Shown in pieces: positions 34,588 to 43,632 of a stretch of DNA of 64,000 bases (position 1 is its first letter; each line of letters starts with the position of its first letter). A model generated the notes under the pieces. That model was not told the DNA's origin and did no database searches. It worked only from the letters and a program-made list of their open reading frames with translations. The translations under genes were made by a program, and so were the position numbers. Source of the stretch: an uncultured Fidelibacterota bacterium (GTDB lineage Bacteria; Fidelibacterota; Marinisomatia; Marinisomatales; UBA1611); the NCBI GenBank assembly GCA_913043235.1, contig CAJWLO010000007.1, positions 1 through 64,000 on the forward strand, read 5' to 3'.

Positions 34588-36717
34588 TTAGAATGTTTTC
34601 CCTGATTCAGCCATTTCTTCTAAAAGTTTTGGAGGACTAAAACGTTCTCCATATTTTTCAGCCAATTCCTTAGTTCGATCTCTAAATGCGGTTACACCGT
34701 AGTCATTTACAAACTGAAGAGTTCCTCCTTTAAAAGCAGCAAAACCCCAACCAAAAATGCTACCAATATTTGCATCAGCAATTGAAGTTAATACACCTTC
34801 TTCATAGCATCGAATTGTTTCAACTACTTGAGCAAAATAAAACCGGTCCATCATCTCTTCCTTAGATAACTGATTTTTAGAAAGAGGGAAGTACTTCTCA
34901 ATATCAGACCATAAATATTTTTTCCCTTTTTCTGGATATTCATAAAATCCACCAGACCCAGCACGACCAATTCTGTTAACAGTTTCTATCATTAAGTCAA
35001 TTACAGGGTCCCATGGACCTTTTATGATTTCTTTTCCTTCAGCTTCTAAGTCTTTCCGAGTCTGTCCCCGAATATGAGCTGCAAGACTAATATTAATCTC
35101 ATCAATAACTGCAAGAGGGCCGACAGGGTAACCTGCCTGTCTACCTGCGTCTTCAATAGCTTGAGCATTTTGACCTTCATATAGCATAGCCATTCCTTCA
35201 CATGTATATCTTTCAAATACTCGTGATGTATAAAAGCCTCGACTGTCATTTACCACAATTGGGATTTTTCGAATTTTTCTTACATAATCGAAAGCCTTTG
35301 CAAGAGTTTCAGGACTAGTTTTTTCTCCTTTAATAATTTCTACTAGTTTCATTTTATGTACCGGTGAAAAAAAATGGATACCAATAAAACATTCAGGGTG
35401 TGATGATTTTTCTGCTAGACCAGTAATGGGGATTGTTGATGTATTTGATGCAAACACCCCAGCTTTGTCCATAAAACTCTCTGCCTGAACTGTTACTTTT
35501 CCTTTTAATTCTCTGTCTTCAAAAACTGCTTCGATAATTAAATCACACCCATCGAGCTTGGCATAATCATTTGTTGCTATAATCTTATTTAGTGTTTCTT
35601 CCATTTTTTGTTTGGTTACTATACCTCTTTTCATGCCTCCTTCTATTATAGATCGTATACGGCTTAATCCTTTATCGGCAATCTCTTGTGTTGCATCAGT
35701 CATAATTACTTCCATACCAGCAAGTGCAGTAACGTAAGTTATTCCATGCCCCATAAGACCAGATCCTAGTACACCAACTTTTGTTGTGGTAGTAAGTTCA
35801 ATTTCAGATGGTCTGCTGGCACCTGAATTAATCTCATTCAATTGAAACCATAAAGCTTGCATCATGTTCTTGGATACTTTACCAGTTGCCAAAGAAACAA
35901 AAAATCGTGATTCCATTCTGCTAGCAGTGTCAAAATCCGCTACAGATCCCTCAGCTACAGCACGAAGGATGGCTTCTGGTGCGGGATAATTGCCTCTAGT
36001 AGTTTTCTTTAATATAATTGTTGCAACAGCTAATATTTTGGCAATTTTAGGATTTTGAGCATTACCTCCAGGGAATTTGAATCCTTTTTTATCCCATGGC
36101 TGTTTGCAGCCTTGATTATTTAAAATCCAATCACGCGCCTTATCCATCATTTCTTCATGTGATGAAGTGATTTTATCCATAAGCCCATTCTCAACAGCTC
36201 TTGCTACATTAATTTGTTTACCTTCCATTAATAGTGGGAGGGATGCTTCAATACCAATCAACCTTGGAAGGCGAGCAAGACCTCCACCCCCAGGTAGAAT
36301 ACCTAGACCAACCTCAGGGAACCCAAATTTTGCTTTTGGATTATCTAGTACAATTCTGTAATTACAACATAGAGCGAGTTCCATACCTCCACCTAATGCG
36401 GTACCATTAATTGCAGCTACTACAGGTCTATCAATTAATTCCAATCGACGCATGATGGCTTTACCTGCTTCAACCAATTCAAAGCAAGCCTTAGGATCTT
36501 CCTGTCTGTAAAGCATATCAAGATCCGCTCCTGCTAGAAAAGTTTTCTTTGCTGAAGTAATGATTACACCATTTAAGTTTTCTTCAGCTTCAAGTTTTCT
36601 AACATTATCTAAGAGCGATAAAGAATACTTTTCATTAATTACATTTGCCGAACGTCCCGGCATATCCATAATTAGAGTGACAATATTTTGGTCATCTTTT
36701 TCATATTTAAAGGCCAT
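34588..36717 (-). CDS. bifunctional enoyl-CoA hydratase / 3-hydroxyacyl-CoA dehydrogenase
   Basis: A 709-residue FadJ/FadB-type protein. Hydratase domain: GTALGGGMELALCCNYRIVL near residue 104 and FPEVGLGILPGGGGLARLPR near 133, both catalytic Glu retained. Dehydrogenase domain: NAD site VGVLGSGLMGHGITYVTALA near 314 and catalytic His in IGIHFFSPVHKMKLVEII near 447, then the C-terminal domain. It begins the cluster immediately downstream of the MerR gene. Confidence 0.95.
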   Translation of the reverse strand: MAFKYEKDDQNIVTLIMDMPGRSANVINEKYSLSLLDNVRKLEAEENLNGVIITSAKKTFLAGADLDMLYRQEDPKACFELVEAGKAIMRRLELIDRPVVAAINGTALGGGMELALCCNYRIVLDNPKAKFGFPEVGLGILPGGGGLARLPRLIGIEASLPLLMEGKQINVARAVENGLMDKITSSHEEMMDKARDWILNNQGCKQPWDKKGFKFPGGNAQNPKIAKILAVATIILKKTTRGNYPAPEAILRAVAEGSVADFDTASRMESRFFVSLATGKVSKNMMQALWFQLNEINSGASRPSEIELTTTTKVGVLGSGLMGHGITYVTALAGMEVIMTDATQEIADKGLSRIRSIIEGGMKRGIVTKQKMEETLNKIIATNDYAKLDGCDLIIEAVFEDRELKGKVTVQAESFMDKAGVFASNTSTIPITGLAEKSSHPECFIGIHFFSPVHKMKLVEIIKGEKTSPETLAKAFDYVRKIRKIPIVVNDSRGFYTSRVFERYTCEGMAMLYEGQNAQAIEDAGRQAGYPVGPLAVIDEINISLAAHIRGQTRKDLEAEGKEIIKGPWDPVIDLMIETVNRIGRAGSGGFYEYPEKGKKYLWSDIEKYFPLSKNQLSKEEMMDRFYFAQVVETIRCYEEGVLTSIADANIGSIFGWGFAAFKGGTLQFVNDYGVTAFRDRTKELAEKYGERFSPPKLLEEMAESGKTF

Positions 36718-36740
36718 AATTATTTTCTATTTAAACTCTT

Positions 36741-37115
36741 CTAATTATTGGTGCTTTCGATCTGAGCTTCGAGTTTTTTCAATTCAGAAATGATCACTTT
36801 TATTTCTTTTTGTTGATCTTTTAATTGTTCAAGACGTTTTTTAATGCCTTTCAAAGCAACCTTTGCCTGTTTTTCGTGCTTGTGATCCACATCATAAAGA
36901 TCTAAATATGTTTTTATATCGTTTAATGAAAAGCCAAGCTTTTTAGCCCTTTTTATGATAATCAGCCTAGCCCGGTCTTTATAGTTTAATATACGAATGT
37001 TACCTGCTCGCTTTGGTGCTATCAACCCCTTGGATTCATAGAACCTAATAGCTCTTTCTGTTAGATTTAGCTGTTTTGCTAGTTCTGGAACTGTAAATAT
37101 ATTTTCTACTTCCAT
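36741..37115 (-). CDS. MerR family transcriptional regulator
   Basis: A 124-residue protein with the winged HTH FTVPELAKQLNLTERAIRFY followed by ESKGLIAPKRAGNIRILNY in the first 45 residues, RARLIIIKRAKKLGFSLNDI in the middle, and a C-terminal dimerisation coiled coil. There is no metal-binding Cys cluster, so a small-molecule (perhaps acyl-CoA) effector is likelier. A 30-base near-perfect palindrome lies five bases upstream. It resembles LiuR-type regulators of branched-chain and fatty-acid catabolism. It is 23 bases from the FadJ-type gene and probably autoregulates the cluster. Confidence 0.9.
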   Translation of the reverse strand: MEVENIFTVPELAKQLNLTERAIRFYESKGLIAPKRAGNIRILNYKDRARLIIIKRAKKLGFSLNDIKTYLDLYDVDHKHEKQAKVALKGIKKRLEQLKDQQKEIKVIISELKKLEAQIESTNN

Positions 37116-37119
37116 AATG

Positions 37120-37149
37120 ACGTTATAGTAATTTATATTACGATAACGT
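37120..37149. promoter_or_regulatory. palindromic operator upstream of the MerR gene
   Basis: ACGTTATAGTAA and TTACGATAACGT are inverted arms of 12 bases with one mismatch around a six-base AT centre. The site spans the intergenic region between merR (minus, start 37115) and a plus-strand start at 37197. MerR proteins bind such dyads inside long-spacer promoters. The LiuR consensus also has an ACGTxAACGT-like core, which fits the cluster content; the assignment is inferred. Confidence 0.7.
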
Positions 37150-37196
37150 AAGTATGCAATAAATATATTATAAAGTATTATTAAAGGAAATTAGTA

Positions 37197-37358
37197 ATGG
37201 CGAAAAATAGATTACTTATTTTGTCAAAGAGTCAAGCTCATAGAGAAAATTTTTCTGTAGATCTTGCTTTTCTTAGAATTAAAATTTTGTCTGCAGACGA
37301 ATTAAAACAATACGCCCAAGAGATGGACCACCAACTATTTCTGTATGAAAATGATTAA
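37197..37358 (+). CDS. possible 53-residue ORF divergent from merR
   Basis: An ATG with an AAAGGAAA ribosome-binding site (eight-base spacing) opens a 53-codon frame (MAKNRLLILSKSQAHRENFS ...) just beyond the MerR palindrome. Its last 80 bases are antisense to the 3' end of the TonB receptor gene. It could be a genuine small protein, or the 5' stump of a MerR-controlled gene whose remainder was replaced when the receptor gene arrived. No family recognised. Confidence 0.35.
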   Translation: MAKNRLLILSKSQAHRENFSVDLAFLRIKILSADELKQYAQEMDHQLFLYEND

Positions 37359-40300
37359 AAAGGTTATTGACTGTAAAATTGGCTTTTATATGTTTGTTGA
37401 ATTCATATCCAGCGTGAAGATCCAATATTGTATAGGGTTTAATATCACCAAAATAGATTCCTGATGACCACTTAAAACCATCTACATAGCGAGCATTCAA
37501 TGAACAAGTAAATGGCCATCTTCGAGGGCTATACTTTAATTTCATTCCACCTTTATGCCTGGGAGCATTTATTGGATCAACAGAATTTGTGATTGGATTA
37601 AGAAATTCTGTCATGCCAAGATGAGAGTATGTAAGGTCTAATGACCATTCGAGGTTTAACATTGCTGTTAAACTTGCGTCTAGGCCCCACATATCCACTT
37701 CTCCATAATTGATATATCCTACAACTACAGGGGGAGTGTATCCTGGAATTGTATCCATAGCAGTTATTCCTTCAATTGCACCACGCCAGTGATTAAATGA
37801 TTCGTCATAGTCTTCTTTATCGGTGATTATATTATTAGATATATTTTCAATTGTATTTATGATATTATCTCCATCATAATCTGTTTCAAGTACTGATTTC
37901 TGAATAACAATAGGTGTAATGAAAGTCACTGGACTGACAAAACTACTATAATGACTAGTATAAATATCGAGAGTCCCAAATAATAAATTGCTCAGTCTGC
38001 CCTTGTAACCAAATTCCCAAGACTTAACAATTTCAGGTTTAATTTCAGGTAGATCATTTACTGTTTGACCATAAAACCCTTCAATTTTTGGATCAGTTGA
38101 AGGGTAGAAGTAAATCGTATTGCTTGTATCTACTGGTTCATAATATCCTTCATATGGTCTATAATAGTATGGATTTCCCAAACTATCTCTTGGGAAAACA
38201 TAACCACCATCAGCCCCTCTAGCATATACTTTAAATACAGAAACACGAGTAACAAAAATATCTAAGAATAACGCTTGATTAGTAGGAGTGTTAAAGGCTG
38301 TTGCCCAAGTTAGCCTAAAATTCTGATTCTCCTTTGGCTTATAAGCTAAACCAATTTTTGGTGAAAGCTGGAGCCCATCAGTTTTATCGAAATTAAAATT
38401 CCAATCAAACGGACTATATCCCTTTCCAGGCCCTTGATTATTGAATTGAACCATGTCTGTAAGACGGTCATGTATATCAAATCGAGTCGCCTGAATTAAT
38501 TCCAATTTAGGATTCAATTTATAATTAATTTGATAATAAGCACCAAGTTCATTCACTGTATAACGATTATCTTCTGCTGCTTCATCAATTCCTTCATCAA
38601 TATTCTCATCTATTTTCCCATCATTATCATTGTCTAGTTTATCTGAATAAACTAAAAACTTTTGTCCCCCAAGCCATTTGACTCCTGGTTCAACCATTTC
38701 ACCTTGTTCATATTCACCACTTCCATTTGAATCGATATAATCTGGTATTCCATTACCATTTAGATCATCATAATCGTCACTATCACCATCATTATCCAGT
38801 CCATCGGCAATGGCACCTAGAACAGCATCATTTTCTGAAGAACTCAAGGGTGTTGAAAATTGTAACAAATCATCTGTATTCCATCTTGTATACCCTTCTC
38901 CATCATCATACCAAGTATTATCATTTTTATCATCAAATATATAGGGAGATCCAGATTCTCCATTCCCATTATTATCGCGCTTATCAGTATAATTTTTATC
39001 AGAAAGTATCGTTCCTCTTGTATCAGGCATAGTTAAGAAATAATCAAGACCCCACACAAAACGAATATCCCCATTCTTCCATTCATTTACATGTTGAAGT
39101 TGCGCACTGAATTTTTTTGATCGATCATAGATAATGCTTCCTGTAGCTAGGTTGCGGGTAGGCCTGTCTGATTTTCCGGAATAACTGGAATTCATGTATG
39201 TTTGGAAAAAGAGATTCTTCCATCTTAAGCGTCCTTGATAATAACGATATACCCATCCATCTGCCAGATATCGTGCAATTCCAGTTATATTGATATTTCG
39301 TGCCCATGCAAATCCATGAGATAGACTTAAAGTGAGATCAGAATTCGGTTCCCAATCCATGCGCAGATCATATCGATAATTTCGAACTTTGAATTCTGGG
39401 AAATCTTCAATCCCATCATCGTTTGCATCTCTGTAAATACTGCTAAGACCACCATAATTTATAACAAAATCCTTTTCATCAAATTCATCAACTCCATTTT
39501 CACCTGGGCTTGGTTGACCATCTCCATCCAAGTCATTATTTGAAAAAATATCCCATATTGGATGAGTTTCTCCGTCAATTATTTCGGTATTACCATTTAA
39601 ATTTTCAAATGTTTCTCCATCCCAAACTCCATTTCCCTCTCCATAATCAGGTGGTATATCTCCCTCATCATCATAATCACCGTCATCATTTGCATCAATG
39701 GCAGGAATGCCATCCAAACCGAAATCCAATAAAATTTCTGTACCAAAAAAATCTGCATAATTTTCTGAAACATCGGCATCATACATACCATTCCCGTTGA
39801 GATCTGTAAAGGGTTCAAATGGTATATTATAGGCGTTTCCTAATTCATCTTTATATGGCCCCCAGTCATTATCATCATCCAAACCATTTGAACCCCAGCT
39901 ATCATTATAAATACCATTATTATTTGTATCGAATACAATATTGCCATTAGAATCATAAGTATAATTTCCAAAACCATATTTATGATAAGGATCAACAACG
40001 CTCCATGTCGAATCAGGAGATGAGTAAACCGTAGTTGAAGGATCTAAATTTGAAAGATTCGTTGTGCTTCCAAATCGATCTAGCCAAGCACTCCCAAGCT
40101 CGTCAACTTCATCTACAAGTCCGTCATTATCATTATCCACACCATCTACCCAGGCTTCTTCTTCATCATCAATTCCTATATCAATTTGTTCATCAATATA
40201 TCCATCTCCATCGTTATCTATCCCATCTGCATAGATATTTCCAAGTTTATCTTGTGTCACAAACCAGAGAACTCTGCCATTTTCTAAAGTATATCTATTA

Positions 40301-41430
40301 AAATCGTCATCGACTGCCTTATCTATCATATCTTGAGTTATAACTGGTGAACCATCTTCTCCACCAACGGTGGATATATAATCTCCCCAATAGTATCCAA
40401 TCCAGGATTCATCCGCACCCTTTACATGATCAATCATCGCTTCAGTAAAAATTGGATTATTATCACTTTGAGGAGCTAGTCTGCCTCCCCGATCCAATCT
40501 ATCATGCTTTAGATTTGGTCGTCCAATAAAAACTGGATCATGACCTTCAAATTCATCCTCATTAAAATGTGTCCAATCCTGACCTGCGAGGGCAACACCT
40601 GATATTTTTATTCCAATATTCCCAAACTTTTTTGCAGTTCTGAATGTCATTTTTTTTAATAGATCCGTATCAGTCTGGTTTAATAATCCCCCCTGAATAT
40701 TTATACTAGTTCCAGTTGACTTAAGCGGAGAAGCTGTAACGATATTTAATACACCACTATGTGCATTAGGTCCATACAGCGCGGAAGCTGGACCAAGAAC
40801 TACTTCTATCTGCTCCACGTCTTCGAAGGAAACAGGAATAACATTATATGCTGTTAATCTCAGGGATGGAACATTAGCCATACGACCATCTGTAAGAGTT
40901 AGTAACCGAGAATTAAAAGAAGAATTAAATCCTCTTGCTGTCATATTATAACTATCGATTCCAGATTGAGTAAAATCAATACCTTTTGTACCTTTAAGAT
41001 AATCGCCAAGATTTGTATTACTCTCTCTTCTAATTTCTGTCTTAGAGATAACAGATATTGCTGCAGGTGCATCTTCTATTCGCTCCCTTCGTCTAGATGC
41101 AGTTACGACATAGGTTTCCATTTCAATTGCTTCTGGCTGTAGGCGAAGATTTATAGTTGTAATCTTTTCACCAAGAACAACTATTTTTTCTTTGTAAGCT
41201 TGGTAACCTATATAAGATGCTAGGATAGTATAGGTTCCAGGGGTAATCTTTTGGATTTGATATTTTCCCTTTGTGTCAGTAGCTGAGCCCAGTGTGGTAC
41301 CCTCAAGGATAACATTCGCTCCTATCAGTGGTGAGTTATTGGATGAGTCTAGTACTTTACCATTAATCGTTCCATATTGAGCATGGAGCGAAGATATAAA
41401 TATGAAAAGAAATGATAGATGCCATTTCAT
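37279..41430 (-). CDS. TonB-dependent receptor with Asp-rich repeats
   Basis: A 1383-residue outer-membrane protein: signal peptide (MKWHLSFLFIFISSLHAQ), carboxypeptidase-D-regulatory-like domain near residues 20-105, TonB-box-like METYVVTASRR near 110, plug near 120-240 and a beta-barrel to a terminal Phe. Inserted in the barrel part are many DxDxDG-type stretches (GIDNDGDGYIDEQID near 400; VDNDNDGLVDEVDE near 430; further runs near 500-650, 876-910 and 930-955), resembling thrombospondin type-3/dockerin-like calcium sites. It probably imports a large ligand; the substrate is unknown. Confidence 0.9.
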   Translation of the reverse strand: MKWHLSFLFIFISSLHAQYGTINGKVLDSSNNSPLIGANVILEGTTLGSATDTKGKYQIQKITPGTYTILASYIGYQAYKEKIVVLGEKITTINLRLQPEAIEMETYVVTASRRRERIEDAPAAISVISKTEIRRESNTNLGDYLKGTKGIDFTQSGIDSYNMTARGFNSSFNSRLLTLTDGRMANVPSLRLTAYNVIPVSFEDVEQIEVVLGPASALYGPNAHSGVLNIVTASPLKSTGTSINIQGGLLNQTDTDLLKKMTFRTAKKFGNIGIKISGVALAGQDWTHFNEDEFEGHDPVFIGRPNLKHDRLDRGGRLAPQSDNNPIFTEAMIDHVKGADESWIGYYWGDYISTVGGEDGSPVITQDMIDKAVDDDFNRYTLENGRVLWFVTQDKLGNIYADGIDNDGDGYIDEQIDIGIDDEEEAWVDGVDNDNDGLVDEVDELGSAWLDRFGSTTNLSNLDPSTTVYSSPDSTWSVVDPYHKYGFGNYTYDSNGNIVFDTNNNGIYNDSWGSNGLDDDNDWGPYKDELGNAYNIPFEPFTDLNGNGMYDADVSENYADFFGTEILLDFGLDGIPAIDANDDGDYDDEGDIPPDYGEGNGVWDGETFENLNGNTEIIDGETHPIWDIFSNNDLDGDGQPSPGENGVDEFDEKDFVINYGGLSSIYRDANDDGIEDFPEFKVRNYRYDLRMDWEPNSDLTLSLSHGFAWARNINITGIARYLADGWVYRYYQGRLRWKNLFFQTYMNSSYSGKSDRPTRNLATGSIIYDRSKKFSAQLQHVNEWKNGDIRFVWGLDYFLTMPDTRGTILSDKNYTDKRDNNGNGESGSPYIFDDKNDNTWYDDGEGYTRWNTDDLLQFSTPLSSSENDAVLGAIADGLDNDGDSDDYDDLNGNGIPDYIDSNGSGEYEQGEMVEPGVKWLGGQKFLVYSDKLDNDNDGKIDENIDEGIDEAAEDNRYTVNELGAYYQINYKLNPKLELIQATRFDIHDRLTDMVQFNNQGPGKGYSPFDWNFNFDKTDGLQLSPKIGLAYKPKENQNFRLTWATAFNTPTNQALFLDIFVTRVSVFKVYARGADGGYVFPRDSLGNPYYYRPYEGYYEPVDTSNTIYFYPSTDPKIEGFYGQTVNDLPEIKPEIVKSWEFGYKGRLSNLLFGTLDIYTSHYSSFVSPVTFITPIVIQKSVLETDYDGDNIINTIENISNNIITDKEDYDESFNHWRGAIEGITAMDTIPGYTPPVVVGYINYGEVDMWGLDASLTAMLNLEWSLDLTYSHLGMTEFLNPITNSVDPINAPRHKGGMKLKYSPRRWPFTCSLNARYVDGFKWSSGIYFGDIKPYTILDLHAGYEFNKHIKANFTVNNLFNHFHTEIVGGPSLGRIVLIRLQTKF

Positions 41431-41442
41431 GATTTACCCCAA

Positions 41443-41474
41443 AAAACAAACAGCCTCGAAAAAACGAGGCTGTT
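41443..41474 (-). terminator. terminator after the T9SS protein gene
   Basis: Minus strand: ten-base stem AACAGCCTCG/CGAGGCTGTT (41465-41474 with 41449-41458), loop of six T, then a T-rich tail. It lies 37 bases after the 41511 stop codon and before the TonB receptor start. Confidence 0.85.
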
Positions 41475-41510
41475 TATTATAAAACAATTTATACTATTTT
41501 TTAATATAGA

Positions 41511-43310
41511 TTATTTTAATAGCAACATTTTACCTTTTTGGATTCGACTATCGGATTTCACTTCATAGAAGTATACGCCGCTGGGTACTTTTTTCCCGTT
41601 ATAGTCTCTGCCAAACCAGGTAATATCATAAGTACCTGCAGATAACTGACCATCATGAGTCACAGCTACTTCTTCACCCAGTATAGAGTAAATAGTTACT
41701 TTCACATCTGATATTTTTTCAGTGGAAAACCGAATCTTTGTTACCGGGTTAAATGGATTGGGATAATTCCCCTGTACCGTGAATTTATTTACAATTGGCA
41801 CATCCTCATCTACATCTGCACTTGCAGTATATGTCCAATTTGTTCTAACTCGTTGGGTTGTGTTATCGGGGATACAGCTATTATCAACTTCAAAAACCAT
41901 TCGACCAGTTTCATCTGTTGGGTTATAATCCCAGCCTGAATCATCTACACCACATGTATCATATGATACAGAATCACTGCATGTTGTTATAACGCCTGTG
42001 AGCGTCATAGGTGGACCTTTTTGAAAGATAGCTGCACATTGGTCAGCAGAAGCACCCGTACCTAAGCAACCATTATATTCATTAGCCAGTGCCTGCCCAA
42101 CAGATGCGCCTATAGCAGCAGAATATGTTGCGTCAAGATAAATGAATGCTACTGAGTCAGCAGCAGCTGTTAAGGATCCTTGAAGATCTCCTGTTGTCTG
42201 TAAAGCTGTATTAAATACGGTACTAAAAACTTGATTAGCTTCTAGAAAATTGTAGGTAAAGAAATATCCTGTTGCCGCCAGAGGTTCATCTCCATTGAAA
42301 GGGACACCATCTCCACCGACGGGGTCAAACAGATACCCATTATTTACTGTAACTGTACCAGCTGAACTTGTATCACCATTAATAGGATTTATTTCGTATG
42401 AGTCTGGGTTGTTAGGGTCAATCGGATGCCCTTTCCCACCTAGAATTGGGGTGGAAAAATTATCATCACTGCCTGTCCAACCTAAATTATACCAGAGCGA
42501 TGTATCAGGATGCACGTACGCTAAATATGCTTCCATATTGCCAATGGTTACTGTATCAGCAGGTGAAACTGGGACTCCGAGAAAATCATTTTTTTGACCA
42601 TCATCATTCACTCCTAATCCGCTTGCGGTACCATCATGCGCTTCCCAGAAGATCTCTAAATTCATAGGTTGTGTATGAGCTGTATCTGCGTATTTGACAG
42701 TTACCATTCCCCAATTTTCCATATCAGTTCCAACACCATAGTCTACTCCATATTGACCACCCACAAGATCTGCTGCGCCAAACTGTGCAAATACGGATGA
42801 AAATGAAATGCCCCAACCCATAGAATAACTTAATGGATCATCTGGATGAGTAAAGCCTGGACTGCTAGTCCAAGTACCATCTTCAGATACTGCAGGTACA
42901 ACTGAATAAGTAGAACAATTATCAGCTTCAGTGGTTGGATAAGTGCTGCCTTCATTTATGGTGAAGTTACCATCATCATTCAAATCCACATCTAATGCAA
43001 CGCCTGCGAATGCTAGTAATTGCTCATTGACAAGTGGGACAAGTCTGGTCGTAACAGTATCACCGATAGAATATTCTAATAGAGTACGTGTGAATCCCTG
43101 ACCAGCAGCAGCAGCAGCAGAACTCGGCCAAGATGCTGTAACCTTATATGTACTGTTCCTTGCACTATCTTCAGGGCTCTCCATTGCCCTGACTACATAA
43201 GTATATTCTACTATTGCACTATTACAGGTAACATTACCCTGTATACTCTGAGAGTAACAGAGAACGAATATAAAGCCGAATGGTATAAAAGTTTTTATCA
43301 ATTTAAACAT
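41511..43310 (-). CDS. secreted protein with type IX (Por) sorting domain
   Basis: A 599-residue protein with a signal peptide (MFKLIKTFIPFGFIFVLCYS) and a C-terminal sorting domain near residues 515-599 (NYPNPFNPVTKIRFS, then SILGEEVAVTHDGQLSAGTY and a KGKMLLLK end). The central 480 residues are low in Lys, rich in Thr, Asp and Gly, contain several Cys pairs, and match no domain I recognise. It lies between two T9SS-type or TonB-type surface genes and is most likely a cell-surface or released protein. Confidence 0.85.
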   Translation of the reverse strand: MFKLIKTFIPFGFIFVLCYSQSIQGNVTCNSAIVEYTYVVRAMESPEDSARNSTYKVTASWPSSAAAAAGQGFTRTLLEYSIGDTVTTRLVPLVNEQLLAFAGVALDVDLNDDGNFTINEGSTYPTTEADNCSTYSVVPAVSEDGTWTSSPGFTHPDDPLSYSMGWGISFSSVFAQFGAADLVGGQYGVDYGVGTDMENWGMVTVKYADTAHTQPMNLEIFWEAHDGTASGLGVNDDGQKNDFLGVPVSPADTVTIGNMEAYLAYVHPDTSLWYNLGWTGSDDNFSTPILGGKGHPIDPNNPDSYEINPINGDTSSAGTVTVNNGYLFDPVGGDGVPFNGDEPLAATGYFFTYNFLEANQVFSTVFNTALQTTGDLQGSLTAAADSVAFIYLDATYSAAIGASVGQALANEYNGCLGTGASADQCAAIFQKGPPMTLTGVITTCSDSVSYDTCGVDDSGWDYNPTDETGRMVFEVDNSCIPDNTTQRVRTNWTYTASADVDEDVPIVNKFTVQGNYPNPFNPVTKIRFSTEKISDVKVTIYSILGEEVAVTHDGQLSAGTYDITWFGRDYNGKKVPSGVYFYEVKSDSRIQKGKMLLLK

Positions 43311-43632
43311 ATGATTTTCCTTTGGTTATCTATGTTGAAAGGTGTATCTCTCACCTCATGCGGGTCGAAGATAAAACAACAGTTATTTTTTTCAAAGCCT
43401 TTTTCTTTTTAAGAGCTTTTATAATTTTGTTAATCTTTTTTCCTTATACTCCATCTACCCCAGAGGATCCAGAGACAATATAAAAAAAGAATACTACCAA
43501 AAAAGAAAACACCATTTAGTATTATAGCTTTGACTATTTGATTCATCGTAATTGATGACAAACGTTAATATTAATTAAATTCACATGCCAAATTAATCAT
43601 TTTCCTCTTTTAAATCCTTACCAGAATACCTT
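43311..43632. other. intergenic region between T9SS and etf genes
   Basis: Divergent promoters for the T9SS gene (minus) and etfB (plus) must lie here. The T9SS gene has an AAAGGAAA-type ribosome-binding site at 43311-43325. The only frame of note is the minus-strand 38-codon ORF at 43430-43546, listed separately. No terminator or riboswitch is apparent. Confidence 0.5.
43430..43546 (-). CDS. candidate 38-residue single-span membrane protein
   Basis: The frame from the ATG at 43546 encodes MNQIVKAIILNGVFFFGSIL followed by FLYCLWILWGRWSIRKKD. It has one hydrophobic span rich in aromatic residues, with a Lys/Arg-rich C-terminus that would stay in the cytoplasm, as in many bona fide small membrane proteins. 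The ribosome-binding site is weak and the region is AT rich, so a chance ORF cannot be excluded. Confidence 0.35.
   Translation of the reverse strand: MNQIVKAIILNGVFFFGSILFLYCLWILWGRWSIRKKD

Noticed and set aside
38727-39032. His-rich plus-strand frame (101 codons) opposite the TonB receptor; also 39510-39800 and 40035-40301
   Set aside because: The histidine runs come from antisense of GAT/GAC (Asp) codons in the calcium-type repeats of the receptor. They are shadows, not His-rich metal-binding proteins.
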